Assembly: GCF_001721685.1 (NCBI RefSeq)
Contig: NZ_CP012502.1
Location: 1,302,001 to 1,366,000, forward strand
Direction: 5' to 3'
Origin: Salisediminibacterium beveridgei
GTDB lineage: Bacteria; Bacillota; Bacilli; Bacillales; Salisediminibacteriaceae
DNA: 64,000 nucleotides
The position numbers and the translations under genes were made by a program. The stretch's first letter is position 1. Every line of letters starts with the position of its first letter. Shown here piece after piece: positions 37,569 through 47,565 of the stretch. Below the pieces are notes generated by a model. That model was given only the letters and a program-made list of their open reading frames with translations. It did not search any database and was not told the DNA's origin.

Positions 37569-39654
37569 AGAGACCCTGTTAATTGAAATCGGACTGGAAG
37601 AATTGCCGGCACGTTTTGTGACGAAAGCGTCAGATGAACTGACGGAACGCACCCGGCGTTTTATGGATGAAAAGCAGATTACTTATGATCAAATTAAAGG
37701 ATTTTCCACCCCGAGACGACTCGCTGTTGAAGTGACGGGAGTCATTGAAAAGCAGCCTGATCAGGAAAAAGAATCGAAAGGGCCTGCAAAAAAAATAGCG
37801 CTCGACGAGAACGGGGAATGGACGAAAGCCGCAGTCGGCTTTGCAAAAGGTCAGGGATCGGACGTCGATCATCTGTTTTTTAAAGAAGTTAAGGGTGTGG
37901 AATACGTATTTGCAAAAACGTTTACCAAAGGATTGGAAACCATTCAACTGCTGCCGGAATTGCAGGAAGTGGTTACGTCCATTCCCTTCCCGAAAAACAT
38001 GCGGTGGGGTGCACATGAACTTCGTTATGCAAGGCCAATCAGATGGCTGACAGCAATGTTCGGTGAAGAAGTCATTCCGATGGATATAGCAGGTGTACTC
38101 TCCAGCAATGTATCCCAGGGGCATCGTTTTCTTGGGGAGGCCGCAGTACTGAACGACGCGTCCGAATATGAACATGCACTTTTAGCACAGCATGTCGTTG
38201 TGTATTCGGACAGTCGAAAAGAGGCGATTCGAAATCAGGTTCAGGATCTGGCTTTGGAACAAGGATGGCAAATCCCGATGGATGAAGGTCTTCTCGAAGA
38301 AGTAAACAATCTTGTCGAATACCCAACGGCCTTATTTGGCACATTTGATGAACGCTTTCTCGCCATTCCTGAACGAGTGTTGATCACTTCAATGCGAGAG
38401 CATCAACGTTATTTCCCGGTCAAAGACCAGGAAGGGTCCCTGATGCCGTTTTTCATCACGATACGCAATGGTGATCATCGTCATCTCGAAACCGTTCAGA
38501 AGGGCAATGAGAAAGTGCTGCGTGCACGCCTTCAGGATGCGGAGTTCTTTTACCATGAGGATTTGAAGAGACCGCTGCATGAGATGACTGGAAAACTCGA
38601 TGACATTGTTTATCATGAAGATCTGGGTACTGTATCAGATAAAGTTGCCCGAATTCAAAAGCTGTCTGCAAGACTGGCAGATAAATTAACATTGACTGAC
38701 AATCAAAAAGAAACCATTCAGCGGGCTGCAGGTATAGCTAAAGCGGATCTGGTCTCTCAGATGGTAAATGAATTCACGGAACTTGAGGGATATATGGGCG
38801 AAGTGTATGCATTGAAATCCGGCGAATCACCAGAAGTGGCAAAGGCAATCAGGGAGCACTATTTGCCGAAACAAGCTGACGATCCGACGCCATCTGATAT
38901 CGTTGGAGCTGTGATCAGCGTGTCGGATAAACTGGACACGATCTCCGGGCATTTCGGGCTTGGCAATATCCCGACGGGTTCGCAAGATCCTCACGGCTTA
39001 CGTCGCCAGACTGCAGCGGTGTTACAGATTTTTCATGATTTCAGCTGGACGGTGTCACTAGAAGAGGTTTTCAAAATGGCACTTGATGAGCTTCAGGAGA
39101 ATAAGCTATTGAAGCGTGAGGAAAAAGATGTCATGAAAAGTTTTGATCAATTTGTCACGTTGCGATACAAGAACTTGCTTCAAGAGGCTGGTATCCGCTA
39201 TGACGTTGTCGATGCAGTGCTCGCAACTGATCATCAGAATGTGCCACTCATTTTCAAGAAAGCGTCTTTCCTGATGGAGAAAGTTGACAATACAGAGTTC
39301 AAAAAAGACGTTGAAGCACTGAGCCGGGTCACGAATATCGCTGGAAAAAATCCATCCCCAGGTGAAATCAGCATAGAATTGTTTGATGAAGATGCGGAAG
39401 TGGAACTGCATCAAGTGTACAAACGAATCAAGCCTGTAGTGATGAAATCACTGATGGACATGGATCCTGAGAGTGCTTATAATGCTTTGACAGAAGCAGC
39501 ACCAGCTATTCACAAATATTTCGATGGTATAATGGTGATGGCAGAGAATGAACAGCTTCGTCAAAACCGATTGAATCAAATGAGTGAACTGGCAAATCTC
39601 TCTCAACAAATCGCTGATTTCCAGGCAATTGTTTTTCATGCTGATCAGGGTTGA
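37561..39654 (+). CDS. glyS: Glycyl-tRNA synthetase beta subunit
   Basis: This 697-residue subunit is needed for tRNA recognition, with an HD-like domain in the middle and an anticodon-binding C-terminus. The opening [15 protein letters not shown] and the motif [11 protein letters not shown] are family signatures. It is translated from an ATG 8 bases inside glyQ, with GAAGGAGGAAG upstream. Together the subunits form alpha2beta2. Length agrees with about 680-700 residues in relatives. Confidence 0.97.
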   Translation: MNKETLLIEIGLEELPARFVTKASDELTERTRRFMDEKQITYDQIKGFSTPRRLAVEVTGVIEKQPDQEKESKGPAKKIALDENGEWTKAAVGFAKGQGSDVDHLFFKEVKGVEYVFAKTFTKGLETIQLLPELQEVVTSIPFPKNMRWGAHELRYARPIRWLTAMFGEEVIPMDIAGVLSSNVSQGHRFLGEAAVLNDASEYEHALLAQHVVVYSDSRKEAIRNQVQDLALEQGWQIPMDEGLLEEVNNLVEYPTALFGTFDERFLAIPERVLITSMREHQRYFPVKDQEGSLMPFFITIRNGDHRHLETVQKGNEKVLRARLQDAEFFYHEDLKRPLHEMTGKLDDIVYHEDLGTVSDKVARIQKLSARLADKLTLTDNQKETIQRAAGIAKADLVSQMVNEFTELEGYMGEVYALKSGESPEVAKAIREHYLPKQADDPTPSDIVGAVISVSDKLDTISGHFGLGNIPTGSQDPHGLRRQTAAVLQIFHDFSWTVSLEEVFKMALDELQENKLLKREEKDVMKSFDQFVTLRYKNLLQEAGIRYDVVDAVLATDHQNVPLIFKKASFLMEKVDNTEFKKDVEALSRVTNIAGKNPSPGEISIELFDEDAEVELHQVYKRIKPVVMKSLMDMDPESAYNALTEAAPAIHKYFDGIMVMAENEQLRQNRLNQMSELANLSQQIADFQAIVFHADQG

Positions 39655-39697
39655 GAAATGACTCTCGCACCATCGCAAAAACAGAGGCGGTGAACCA

Positions 39698-40342
39698 ATG
39701 GACTTAAATGAACGACAGGAGAAAATATTAACGATCGTAAAAGAGAATGGTCCCATCACTGGTGAAAAGATTGCCGAACGGCTTTCACTCACCCGAGCAA
39801 CGCTGAGACCTGATCTTGCGATATTGACTATGTCCGGATTTCTTGAGGCAAGGCCGCGTGTAGGCTACTTCTATGCAGAGAATGCAGAGAAGCGTGTTAT
39901 GAATAATCAATTAAAAAAAATGACAGTAAAAGAATATCAAAGCATTCCGGTTGTTGCGAAAGAGTCGTCATCGGTTTACGACGCGATCGTTACCATGTTC
40001 CTTGAAGATGTGGGCACGTTGTTTGTAGTAAAGGAAAATTCCATTCTTACCGGTATTTTGTCCCGGAAAGATCTTCTGCGTGCAAGTATGGGGAAACAGG
40101 ACCTCTCGTCGATTCCTGTGAATGTGATTATGACCCGGATGCCCAACGTGACGATGTGTGAACAGGATGACATGCTGATTGAAGTAGCGAATACGCTGAT
40201 TCAAAAACAGATCGATGGCCTGCCTGTTGTTAAAAAGATACAACAGAATGGGGAAGAACAGTATGAAGTGATCGGCCGCATGACAAAAACCAATATTACG
40301 AAGGCATTTGTTGATTTAGGAGATGAACATCAACGTTCATAA
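39698..40342 (+). CDS. ccpN: CcpN-type repressor with CBS domains
   Basis: This 214-residue regulator has an N-terminal helix-turn-helix ([33 protein letters not shown] is shortened here to its start and end) and two CBS domains (about 75-205) that sense nucleotides. In B. subtilis CcpN represses gapB and pckA when glucose is present. It is followed by ppsR, with a 20-base frame gap as in B. subtilis ccpN-yqfL. GAGGCGG precedes the ATG. Confidence 0.92.
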   Translation: MDLNERQEKILTIVKENGPITGEKIAERLSLTRATLRPDLAILTMSGFLEARPRVGYFYAENAEKRVMNNQLKKMTVKEYQSIPVVAKESSSVYDAIVTMFLEDVGTLFVVKENSILTGILSRKDLLRASMGKQDLSSIPVNVIMTRMPNVTMCEQDDMLIEVANTLIQKQIDGLPVVKKIQQNGEEQYEVIGRMTKTNITKAFVDLGDEHQRS

Positions 40343-40355
40343 AAGGAGGAAGACC

Positions 40356-41171
40356 ATGGATGGATTGAAAGGAAAAACATCGGTTTATGTATTGTCCGAT
40401 TCTGTAGGAGAAACAGCAGACCTCGTAGCCCGGGCAGCGATCAGTCAATTTGAAAGCAGTGACACGACAACGATACGGGTGCCATATGTCGATGATAAAA
40501 CGATTGTAGATGAAGTCATTGAAAAAGTGATCAACGCGAATGGTTTGATTGTCTTTACGATTGTATTACCCGAGATCAGGCATTATCTTCTCGACCAGTG
40601 TTCACAAAGAGATGTACCGGTGTATGATGTCCTGTCACCGCTGCTTCATATGCTCGAAGAAAAAATTGATGCCCCACCGAAAAATGAAACTGGGTTACTT
40701 TATACACTGGATGAAGATTATTTCAAAAAAGTCGAAGCGATTGAATTCGCCGTAAAATACGATGATGGCAGAGATCCCCGGGGCATTCTCAGAGCTGATG
40801 TTGTTCTCGTAGGTGTATCGAGAACATCGAAAACCCCGCTTTCTCAATATTTAGCGCACAAACGTTTGAAAGTCGCTAATGTCCCTTTAGTTCCGGAAGT
40901 GGATCCACCTGAAGAATTGTATTCGATCCCTCCGGAACGTGTGATCGGACTTAAGATCAATCCTGAGAAACTGAATGGTGTACGCGTCGAAAGATTAAAG
41001 GCACTAGGATTGAAAGAACAGGCAAATTATGCAACGTTTGAACGAATTGAAGAGGAATTAAGTTATGCGCAATCGATTATGAATAAGATTGGTTGCACAG
41101 TGATTGATGTATCTGAACGCGCTGTGGAAGAAACAGCAAACCTGATTTATCAGTCCGTTCATAAAAAATAG
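40356..41171 (+). CDS. ppsR: Pyruvate,phosphate dikinase / PEP synthase regulatory protein
   Basis: This 271-residue bifunctional kinase/pyrophosphorylase (DUF299) switches PPDK or PEP synthase on and off by threonine phosphorylation. The P-loop-like motif [14 protein letters not shown] lies near 152-165 and is the family hallmark. I chose the ATG at 40356 behind AAAAGGAGG; the frame continues upstream into ccpN without a Shine-Dalgarno. The link with ccpN ties it to control of gluconeogenic carbon flow. The B. subtilis name is yqfL. Confidence 0.93.
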   Translation: MDGLKGKTSVYVLSDSVGETADLVARAAISQFESSDTTTIRVPYVDDKTIVDEVIEKVINANGLIVFTIVLPEIRHYLLDQCSQRDVPVYDVLSPLLHMLEEKIDAPPKNETGLLYTLDEDYFKKVEAIEFAVKYDDGRDPRGILRADVVLVGVSRTSKTPLSQYLAHKRLKVANVPLVPEVDPPEELYSIPPERVIGLKINPEKLNGVRVERLKALGLKEQANYATFERIEEELSYAQSIMNKIGCTVIDVSERAVEETANLIYQSVHKK

Positions 41172-41308
41172 CAGGAATAGTTTTATCACTGGATTTTACT
41201 GTTTACTTCAGCTATAATAGTATATTGTGGGCGCATCTGTCGAATCTTGCGGATTTGACAGATGTTTGTCTGTTTATTTGTTTATTTCCTTGCAGATTGG
41301 GTGTGTTC

Positions 41309-41773
41309 ATGATCAAAATTTTCATCGATGGTGATGCGTGTCCCGTAGTTAAGGAAATTTTGGAAATCAGTGAAATGAATCACAATTCGCCTGTTGGCAT
41401 TGTATTGGTTTCGTCTTATGCCCATAAGCGAAATCAGGTGATGCCGGAACATGTGCAGCAAATCACCGTAGATCCTGACCGGGAAGCTGCAGATCTCAGA
41501 ATTGCGAACCTGGTTACTTCAGAAGACGTCGTGATAACCGATGATTTTGGGCTGGCCAGTTTATTACTGGCTAAAGGTGCGGATGTATTGTCCTCCCGTG
41601 GGATGCCGATTACCGATGAATCAATCGATTTCCAATTGGATCGTCGATATCATGAAGCAAAACTTCGAAAAAGCAAGAAATATCATAAAGGACCAAAACC
41701 TTTTACAGATGAAGATCGTGAACATTTCCGAGATAAACTTAAAATTATTTTGCAAAATAAGCAGGAAAAATAA
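41309..41773 (+). CDS. yaiI: YaiI/YqxD family protein (DUF188)
   Basis: This protein of about 154 residues belongs to the PIN-like YaiI/YqxD family. It shows IDGDACPV at 5-12, VVITDDFGLASLLLAKGA in the middle, and the C-terminal KGPKPFTDEDREHFR signature. The acidic residues suggest a metal-dependent nuclease fold, but activity has not been shown. The start at 41309 lacks a strong Shine-Dalgarno (GATTGGGTG), and an in-frame GTG six bases earlier is possible. It precedes dnaG as in Bacillus. TATAAT at 41213 may be its -10. Confidence 0.88.
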   Translation: MIKIFIDGDACPVVKEILEISEMNHNSPVGIVLVSSYAHKRNQVMPEHVQQITVDPDREAADLRIANLVTSEDVVITDDFGLASLLLAKGADVLSSRGMPITDESIDFQLDRRYHEAKLRKSKKYHKGPKPFTDEDREHFRDKLKIILQNKQEK

Positions 41774-41841
41774 ACTCCTTCTCGAATCGTAAGAGTTAGG
41801 GATGTTTCCTGATAAGTGATCAGTTAAAGTGGGTGTTCTTC

Positions 41842-43656
41842 ATGGAAAAACGAATCCCGGAAGAGATCATAGAAGAAGTCAGAAAAAGTTCAGATATCGT
41901 TGATATTATCAGTGAACACGTTCAGCTGAAAAAACAAGGAAAGAATTTTTCCGGGCTTTGTCCGTTCCACGGTGAAAAAACCCCTTCTTTCAACGTATCA
42001 CCTGATAAACAGCTTTACCATTGCTTCGGCTGCGGCACGGGTGGAAATGTGTTTTCCTTTTTAATGGAGCTTGAAGGGTTAAGTTTCATGGAGACCGTAA
42101 AACGGCTGGCGGATAGAAATAATATTGCATTACCCGACACTGTTGCAAATGCGGGAGATTCGTCAAAGGATGAGCATTTGACGCCGTTTTATGACGCTCA
42201 CGAGCTTGCAGCGAAGTATTATCATTATGTACTGGTTGAAACAGACGAGGGGAAACCCGCCAGAGAGTACCTGCGTAAACGCGGCTTTACACAAACTGCG
42301 ATAGATCAGTTCCAGGTTGGGTTTGCACCAGATTCCTGGGATTTTCTTGCCCCGTTTCTTGAGAAACGAGGATTTTTAATGGAAGATTTGGAAACTTGCG
42401 GACTGGTAGGAAGAAGAGAATCCGACGGGAAGGCTTATGACCGCTTTCGTAACCGGGTCATGTTCCCCATTCATCATACACAGGGAAAAGTGATTGCATT
42501 TGGAGGAAGAGGACTGGGAGATGCCCAACCCAAATACCTGAACAGCCATGAATCCGTAATTTTCAACAAGAGCGTAACGCTTTACGGTTTTCACCAGGCA
42601 AGACCGAAAATGAAAAAGCGAAATGAAGCAGTTCTCTTTGAGGGATATGTGGATGTTATAGCAGCTTGGAGAGCGGGTATAGACAATGGAATAGCCTCGC
42701 TTGGAACTGCAATGACTGAGCAACAGGCGAAAATGATCCGCAGAAATGTTGACCGCGTCCTGCTCTGTTATGATGGAGATGGAGCAGGACAGCAGGCAAC
42801 GTACAAGAATGCGCGCATCCTGATGGACGCGGGATTAACTGTAACGGTTGCAAATCTGCCATCCGGTTACGATCCGGATGATTATATTCAGGAATTCGGG
42901 AAAGAACGTTTCGCCACCGATGTGGTGGGTAACCGGAAATCATGGATGCAATTTCTTTTTGATTACTTTGTTATCGACAAAGATCTTTCTCTTGAAACGG
43001 ATCGTGTTGCTTATATAGAGTCTATTCTTACAGAAACGGCTATTATAGAAAATCCGGTTGAACGTGATATGTATGTTCAAAAACTCGCGGAGCGATTTAA
43101 CCTGTCTCAACAGGTACTCCGGGAGGAATTGAGCCGTATTCGTTCAAGTCAGCGAAAAAAGGAACATCGGGAAATCAGGCAGTCGATCATAAATCAAACT
43201 GATCGTTCTGCAAAAAAAATGATGACTGCTGAAGAAAATGCGGAACGTGAACTGATTGCACATATGATGCGATCCAGTGACATATCCCGATTGGTTGAGG
43301 AAGAGATCGGAGCTGCTTTTCAGTTTGAAATGTATCAGGCAATCGCGGCACACCTTTACAGTTATTACAGTGAAGGATATGAACCGGCTCCCGGCATGTT
43401 TCTTGAGCGTATTGAAGATCCCGATATTCGAAGTACAGCCAGTGAGCTTGCGATGAAGACAGTTGAGGAAGACGTGTCTGAGCAGGTTCTGAAAGATTAT
43501 ATACTTTCCGTTCGAAATGCAGGAAAGCGTCAAAAACTTCATCAATTACAAAAGAAACAGCAAGAAGCGATCGAGCAACGTGATCACCTTGGTGCTGCAG
43601 AATTGGGTATGGAAGTGAACAGACTTCATCGGGAATTGAAATACCGTAATGAATAA
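41842..43656 (+). CDS. dnaG: DNA primase
   Basis: This 604-residue primase makes RNA primers at the replication fork. The N-terminal zinc ribbon has Cys40, His43, Cys61 and Cys64. The RNA polymerase core follows (LFEGYVDVIAAWRAGI and DGDGAGQQA, TOPRIM acidic residues near 268-315), then the C-terminal helicase-binding domain (from about 450). I chose the ATG at 41842; a GTG three codons earlier overlaps the weak Shine-Dalgarno. It is the first gene of the macromolecular synthesis pair dnaG-sigA. Confidence 0.97.
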   Translation: MEKRIPEEIIEEVRKSSDIVDIISEHVQLKKQGKNFSGLCPFHGEKTPSFNVSPDKQLYHCFGCGTGGNVFSFLMELEGLSFMETVKRLADRNNIALPDTVANAGDSSKDEHLTPFYDAHELAAKYYHYVLVETDEGKPAREYLRKRGFTQTAIDQFQVGFAPDSWDFLAPFLEKRGFLMEDLETCGLVGRRESDGKAYDRFRNRVMFPIHHTQGKVIAFGGRGLGDAQPKYLNSHESVIFNKSVTLYGFHQARPKMKKRNEAVLFEGYVDVIAAWRAGIDNGIASLGTAMTEQQAKMIRRNVDRVLLCYDGDGAGQQATYKNARILMDAGLTVTVANLPSGYDPDDYIQEFGKERFATDVVGNRKSWMQFLFDYFVIDKDLSLETDRVAYIESILTETAIIENPVERDMYVQKLAERFNLSQQVLREELSRIRSSQRKKEHREIRQSIINQTDRSAKKMMTAEENAERELIAHMMRSSDISRLVEEEIGAAFQFEMYQAIAAHLYSYYSEGYEPAPGMFLERIEDPDIRSTASELAMKTVEEDVSEQVLKDYILSVRNAGKRQKLHQLQKKQQEAIEQRDHLGAAELGMEVNRLHRELKYRNE

Positions 43657-43689
43657 ATGTGTTTTTGATCAATTGGAAGGAGGGGTCGT

Positions 43690-44805
43690 ATGGGTGATAA
43701 GCAGGTCCGGCAAATGGCAGATGGCGATCTGACCATCGATCAGGTAAAAGAGCAGTTAGTAGAGGCAGGAAAAAAACGCGGGTCCTTAACGTACGTCGAA
43801 ATTACGGAAAAACTGGGTGCGTTTGATCAGGATTCTGATCAAATGGATGAGTTTTTCGAACACCTCGGTGAGCAGGGTGTGGATATTATAAACGAATCCG
43901 AAGCTGTACCGAGTCTGCAACAGGTCGAGAAAGAAGAAGCATTCGATCTTAATGATCTGAGTGTGCCCCCGGGCATTAAAATAAACGATCCCGTCCGAAT
44001 GTATCTGAAAGAAATCGGCCGCGTTCCTTTACTCTCAGCAAAAGAAGAAGTTGAGCTTGCCAAGCGAATAGAAGAAGATGATGAAGAAGCGAAAAGACGT
44101 TTGGCAGAAGCGAATCTTCGGCTTGTCGTCAGTATTGCCAAACGCTATGTCGGTCGAGGTATGTTATTCCTAGACCTGATCCAGGAAGGGAACATGGGAC
44201 TGATAAAAGCCGTAGAAAAGTTTGATTATAATAAAGGTTTTAAATTCAGTACCTACGCCACCTGGTGGATTCGTCAGGCAATTACACGCGCAATTGCCGA
44301 CCAGGCAAGAACGATCCGTATTCCGGTGCACATGGTGGAGACCATTAATAAATTAATCCGTGTTCAGCGTCAGCTGCTCCAGGATCTTGGACGGGAGCCG
44401 ACTCCTGAAGAGGTCTCCAAGGAAATGGAATTGACACCGGATAAAGTACGCGAAATTTTGAAGATTGCACAGGAACCAGTCTCTTTGGAAACACCAATCG
44501 GGGAAGAGGATGACTCTCATCTCGGTGATTTCATTGAGGATCAGGAAGCCTTGGCTCCTTCTGATGCAGCTGCTTATGAATTGTTGAAAGAACAGTTGGA
44601 AGACGTGCTTGATACGTTAACGGACCGGGAAGAAAATGTTTTGCGCTTGCGGTTTGGTCTTGATGACGGTCGGACAAGAACCCTTGAAGAAGTGGGGAAA
44701 GTCTTTGGAGTTACACGGGAGCGGATTCGGCAAATTGAGGCGAAAGCGCTCAGAAAACTTCGTCATCCGAGCAGAAGCAAACGACTCAAGGATTTCCTGG
44801 ATTAA
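43690..44805 (+). CDS. sigA: Primary sigma factor SigA (RpoD)
   Basis: This 371-residue housekeeping sigma factor has a short acidic region 1.1 and region 1.2 ([17 protein letters not shown]). Region 2 includes the -10-binding segment [15 protein letters not shown] near 190-205. Region 3 follows, and region 4 has the -35 recognition helix in [21 protein letters not shown] near 340. GGAAGGAGGGG precedes the ATG. The promoters noted in this window fit its TTGACA/TATAAT preference. Confidence 0.98.
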   Translation: MGDKQVRQMADGDLTIDQVKEQLVEAGKKRGSLTYVEITEKLGAFDQDSDQMDEFFEHLGEQGVDIINESEAVPSLQQVEKEEAFDLNDLSVPPGIKINDPVRMYLKEIGRVPLLSAKEEVELAKRIEEDDEEAKRRLAEANLRLVVSIAKRYVGRGMLFLDLIQEGNMGLIKAVEKFDYNKGFKFSTYATWWIRQAITRAIADQARTIRIPVHMVETINKLIRVQRQLLQDLGREPTPEEVSKEMELTPDKVREILKIAQEPVSLETPIGEEDDSHLGDFIEDQEALAPSDAAAYELLKEQLEDVLDTLTDREENVLRLRFGLDDGRTRTLEEVGKVFGVTRERIRQIEAKALRKLRHPSRSKRLKDFLD

Positions 44806-44827
44806 TAAAATAAGCGTATGATATGTA

Positions 44828-44862
44828 AAGCCTCCCTTTCGGATCCGATCGGGAGGTTTTAC
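44828..44862 (+). terminator. Terminator of dnaG-sigA
   Basis: CCTCCC / GGGAGG outer stem with an inner GATC-rich loop is followed by TTTTACTT. Confidence 0.7.
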
Positions 44863-44903
44863 TTCATTTAAACCTGTTGACCGAAGGTGAATCAAACAGA
44901 TTA

Positions 44904-44912
44904 TGGTATACT
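44904..44912 (+). promoter_or_regulatory. Possible extended -10 promoter
   Basis: TGG followed by TATACT (44907-44912), 31 bases before the GTG of the next gene. A TTGACC at 44877 is too far away to be its -35. Confidence 0.4.
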
Positions 44913-44942
44913 TACAGCATAGATATACAGGCAGGTGATTGG

Positions 44943-45506
44943 GTGAATGAGAAGCAGAAAATCATCGTAAACGAAATTCAAAAATGGCGTGAAAGCAAAC
45001 TTTTACCTGAGAAATACTGTGATTTTCTCATCAGTTTGTATACGGAAGGTAACGCACCGGATACAAATACAGATACAGATACAGAACCTTCTAAAGCGCT
45101 TCTCCCGGCGTTAAAAAAAATGCTTATCACCATCGGTTTGATTTTAGTCGTTCTGATACTCTTGATTTTGTTTCTTTACTTCACGCAAATGCCGCCGGTA
45201 TTCCAAATCGGAATGCTCGCTCTCGTAATGATTTTCAGCGTAGCAGCTGCATTTTTCTATCAAAACAAAGACCGGATCTATACACATGTTTATATCATAT
45301 TGGCTGCGTTTATGTCGTTTATTTTGACAGTAGTGGGAACAGATTTGTTCTTTGATCATGAGCGGATGTTCCTGGGAGGTGCGATCATTATTCTGTGTCT
45401 GCTGTGGGTCTTGGCAGGCTGGCGACTGAGGCTTCCTTACTTGTGGATTTCAGGTGTTTCAGGTGTGATTTTGTTTATTGGCTTTTTGATTGTGGAAAGA
45501 TTATAG
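44943..45506 (+). CDS. Membrane protein of unknown function
   Basis: This 187-residue protein is not one I recognise. A hydrophilic N-terminus (NEIQKWRESKLLPEKYCDFLISLYTEGN, about 8-35, given here only as a landmark: WRESKLLPEKYCDF) is followed by an Asp/Thr-rich linker (DTNTDTDTE). Five or six hydrophobic segments run from about residue 55 to the end. The N-terminus recalls the short soluble head of DUF2157-type membrane proteins, but I cannot confirm that. The start is GTG at 44943, four bases after AGGTGA. It lies between sigA and a glycerophosphodiesterase and shows no sign of decay. Confidence 0.75.
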   Translation: MNEKQKIIVNEIQKWRESKLLPEKYCDFLISLYTEGNAPDTNTDTDTEPSKALLPALKKMLITIGLILVVLILLILFLYFTQMPPVFQIGMLALVMIFSVAAAFFYQNKDRIYTHVYIILAAFMSFILTVVGTDLFFDHERMFLGGAIIILCLLWVLAGWRLRLPYLWISGVSGVILFIGFLIVERL

Positions 45507-45537
45507 AAACATCAATTTTCAGAAAGGAATCAGAAAC

Positions 45538-46260
45538 ATGAAAATCATTGCTCACAGGGGAAACAAACGCTATGCACCCGAAAATACAATGGCTGCATTT
45601 TATTCAGCGATGCACTATGACATTGAAGGAATTGAATTTGATCTTCACTTGACGAAAGATTATGTTCCGGTTATTATCCACGATCCGACGATTGACCGCA
45701 CAACAGATGGCCGTGGTCCGGTTTCCTCGTTTACCATGAATGAATTAAAGCAATTTGATGCAGGGAGATCGTTTGATGAATCTTTTATTGGAGAAAAAAT
45801 CCCTTCCTTTCGGGAATTTTTAATATGGGCACAGGATTATTCCTTTACATTGCACTTGGAATTAAAGCAGCAAAAAAGTAATTCGGATTATTTTTTGAAA
45901 GAGGTTGTAAAAGAGCTCGAAGCCTTCGATATGATTAAGCGTACAGTTATTTCAAGTTTCCAACATAACTATCTTCCCAAGGTAAAGGCGCTCAATCCGA
46001 TGCTTGAGACAGCACTTTTAACGAAAACGCCGATTTTCAAAGCGGTGAAATATGCTGAAAAAGTTTCTGCAGACGGTATTCATATCCGTTATAATCTGCA
46101 AAATTCACGTTTTTTCAGGCGATGGAGTAAAAAAGGGGCTGCGGTCAGGGCGTATCATGTTCAGAAACCGGCTCAATTGATACTTTGTGAAAAATTGGGT
46201 GTGGAAGCTGTCATCACAAATGATCCGAGAAGAATGTCTGAGTTTTTGAAGCAAAAATAA
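45538..46260 (+). CDS. Glycerophosphodiester phosphodiesterase
   Basis: This 240-residue GDPD-family TIM barrel has catalytic HRG at 6-8 with ENT at 15-17. The metal-binding EFDLHLTKD follows near 37, and HDPTIDRTT near 50. It hydrolyses glycerophosphodiesters to sn-glycerol 3-phosphate and an alcohol. No signal peptide is seen, so it acts in the cytoplasm (UgpQ/YqiK type rather than secreted GlpQ). The ATG at 45538 follows AAAGGAA. It starts 31 bases after the preceding membrane protein gene and may share its transcript. Confidence 0.9.
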   Translation: MKIIAHRGNKRYAPENTMAAFYSAMHYDIEGIEFDLHLTKDYVPVIIHDPTIDRTTDGRGPVSSFTMNELKQFDAGRSFDESFIGEKIPSFREFLIWAQDYSFTLHLELKQQKSNSDYFLKEVVKELEAFDMIKRTVISSFQHNYLPKVKALNPMLETALLTKTPIFKAVKYAEKVSADGIHIRYNLQNSRFFRRWSKKGAAVRAYHVQKPAQLILCEKLGVEAVITNDPRRMSEFLKQK

Positions 46261-46277
46261 TTGCAGGATATTTTTCT

Positions 46278-46305
46278 TTGCTTGTTCGTTATTTTCATAT
46301 ACAAT
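46278..46305 (+). promoter_or_regulatory. Promoter of cccA
   Basis: TTGCTT (46278-46283), 16-base spacer, TACAAT (46300-46305), about 70 bases before cccA. Confidence 0.6.
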
Positions 46306-46375
46306 ATAAATATCACACTGAGCACAATGGGTTTGTCACAGTGGAAAACGTATTAATAAAAGGGGGTACATAAAG

Positions 46376-46753
46376 ATGAGAGGAGCACCATTATATCCAT
46401 TCGCTGCCACAGCAGCATTGGGAATCCTCATGATCGTTATATTGTCATTCGTTGGCTTGAATGTGGGGCAGGAGACCGCGGGTGAAAATAATGAAAACAA
46501 TGAGAACAACGAAGAAACACAGGAATTTGACGATCCGATTGAACTTGGTGAACATGTTTATATTGGACAATGTGCATCCTGCCATGGTGAAAACCTGGAA
46601 GGTGGCGGCGATTTCCCGGCACTTGACGGAGGAGCATACTCAGAAGAAGAAATCCTGACCGCGATTGAAGAAGGTCCGGGAAACATGCCTGCTGGTCTTG
46701 CATCCGGTGAGGAAGCGGATGCCGTTGCGCTTTATATTCTCGAACAGGAATAA
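46376..46753 (+). CDS. cccA: Membrane-anchored cytochrome c-550
   Basis: This 125-residue monoheme cytochrome c has one N-terminal membrane anchor (about 8-28), an Asn/Glu linker (ENNENNENNEE), and a C-terminal heme domain. The heme motif CASCH lies at 66-70 and the likely axial Met104 in GNMPAG. It carries electrons on the outer face of the membrane to the terminal oxidase. The heme domain is acidic, as in alkaliphile cytochromes c. GGGGG precedes the ATG. It sits between sigA and trmK, as in Bacillus. Confidence 0.95.
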   Translation: MRGAPLYPFAATAALGILMIVILSFVGLNVGQETAGENNENNENNEETQEFDDPIELGEHVYIGQCASCHGENLEGGGDFPALDGGAYSEEEILTAIEEGPGNMPAGLASGEEADAVALYILEQE

Positions 46754-46769
46754 GAAGTTGATCATTCAA

Positions 46770-46801
46770 GGAAGAAGGACAATTGTTCCTTCTTCTTTTT
46801 G
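46770..46801 (+). terminator. Terminator of cccA
   Basis: GAAGAAGGA and TCCTTCTTC pair around CAATTGT, followed by TTTTTG. Confidence 0.85.
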
Positions 46802-46839
46802 TACATATGGACAGTAAATTATGCAAAAGGATGTGTATC

Positions 46840-47565
46840 ATGAACCGTCATCAATTATCTGAAAGACTTCAAGCTGTCAGTCGTCATGTCCCACGCGGAG
46901 CGAAGCTTGCCGACATTGGCTCGGATCATGCTTACTTACCGGTATATCTCCTGGAACATGGGGTGATCGAGCGTGCCATTGCAGGAGAAATTAATGATGG
47001 CCCTTTGCTTTCAGCTATGGAAAACATACAAGCAAACGGGTTTACGGATCATATTCAGGTGAAAAAGGGGAGCGGTTTGGCGGTGCTCTTGAATGAAACA
47101 GATATCGACACCGTAACGATTGCCGGCATGGGTGGGCCTCTTATAACAGCGATTCTCAATGATGGGCAAGAGCACCTATCTACGATTAAACGGTTGATTC
47201 TTCAACCCAACGTGGCTGCGGACAGAATCCGGCAGTGGCTATACAGCGAGGGATGGGATCTGATATCCGAAGAGATTCTCGAAGAAGAGGGTCATATCTA
47301 TGAAATTCTTGTGGCAGAACCGGGCACTGGCACGGCAGCGTATTCCAATGTTGAGAGTGAATTCAAAAAAGAATTGTGGTTAGGCCCAATTTTGATCCAG
47401 GAAAAACATTCAGCTTTTCAAAAGAAATGGAAATGGGAATATGAACAATTGAAACGAATTGAAGAGAGTCTGAATGAGGCAAAAGACAAAAACACAGTAT
47501 CGGAGCGGCTCGCAGACGTTGACCAAAAAATCACATGGCTGAAGGAGGTATTTCACTATGAGTGA
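46840..47565 (+). CDS. trmK: tRNA (adenine22-N1)-methyltransferase TrmK
   Basis: This 241-residue class I methyltransferase makes m1A22 in bacterial tRNA. SAM motif I is LADIGSDHAYLPVYLL (about 26-41), the catalytic region is TVTIAGMGGPLI near 89, and QPNVAADRIRQWL near 121 is the family signature. A C-terminal coiled coil (about 190-240) is typical. The ATG at 46840 lies behind AAAAGGATG. The gene overlaps yqfO by 8 bases, the usual pairing in Bacillota. Confidence 0.94.
   Translation: MNRHQLSERLQAVSRHVPRGAKLADIGSDHAYLPVYLLEHGVIERAIAGEINDGPLLSAMENIQANGFTDHIQVKKGSGLAVLLNETDIDTVTIAGMGGPLITAILNDGQEHLSTIKRLILQPNVAADRIRQWLYSEGWDLISEEILEEEGHIYEILVAEPGTGTAAYSNVESEFKKELWLGPILIQEKHSAFQKKWKWEYEQLKRIEESLNEAKDKNTVSERLADVDQKITWLKEVFHYE

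Noticed and set aside
37630..38175. 181-codon open frame on the minus strand
   Set aside because: It is antisense to glyS; no Shine-Dalgarno, no recognisable domain.
43144..43672. Two overlapping minus-strand frames of 133 and 161 codons
   Set aside because: Both are antisense to the C-terminal part of dnaG and have the composition of shadow frames.
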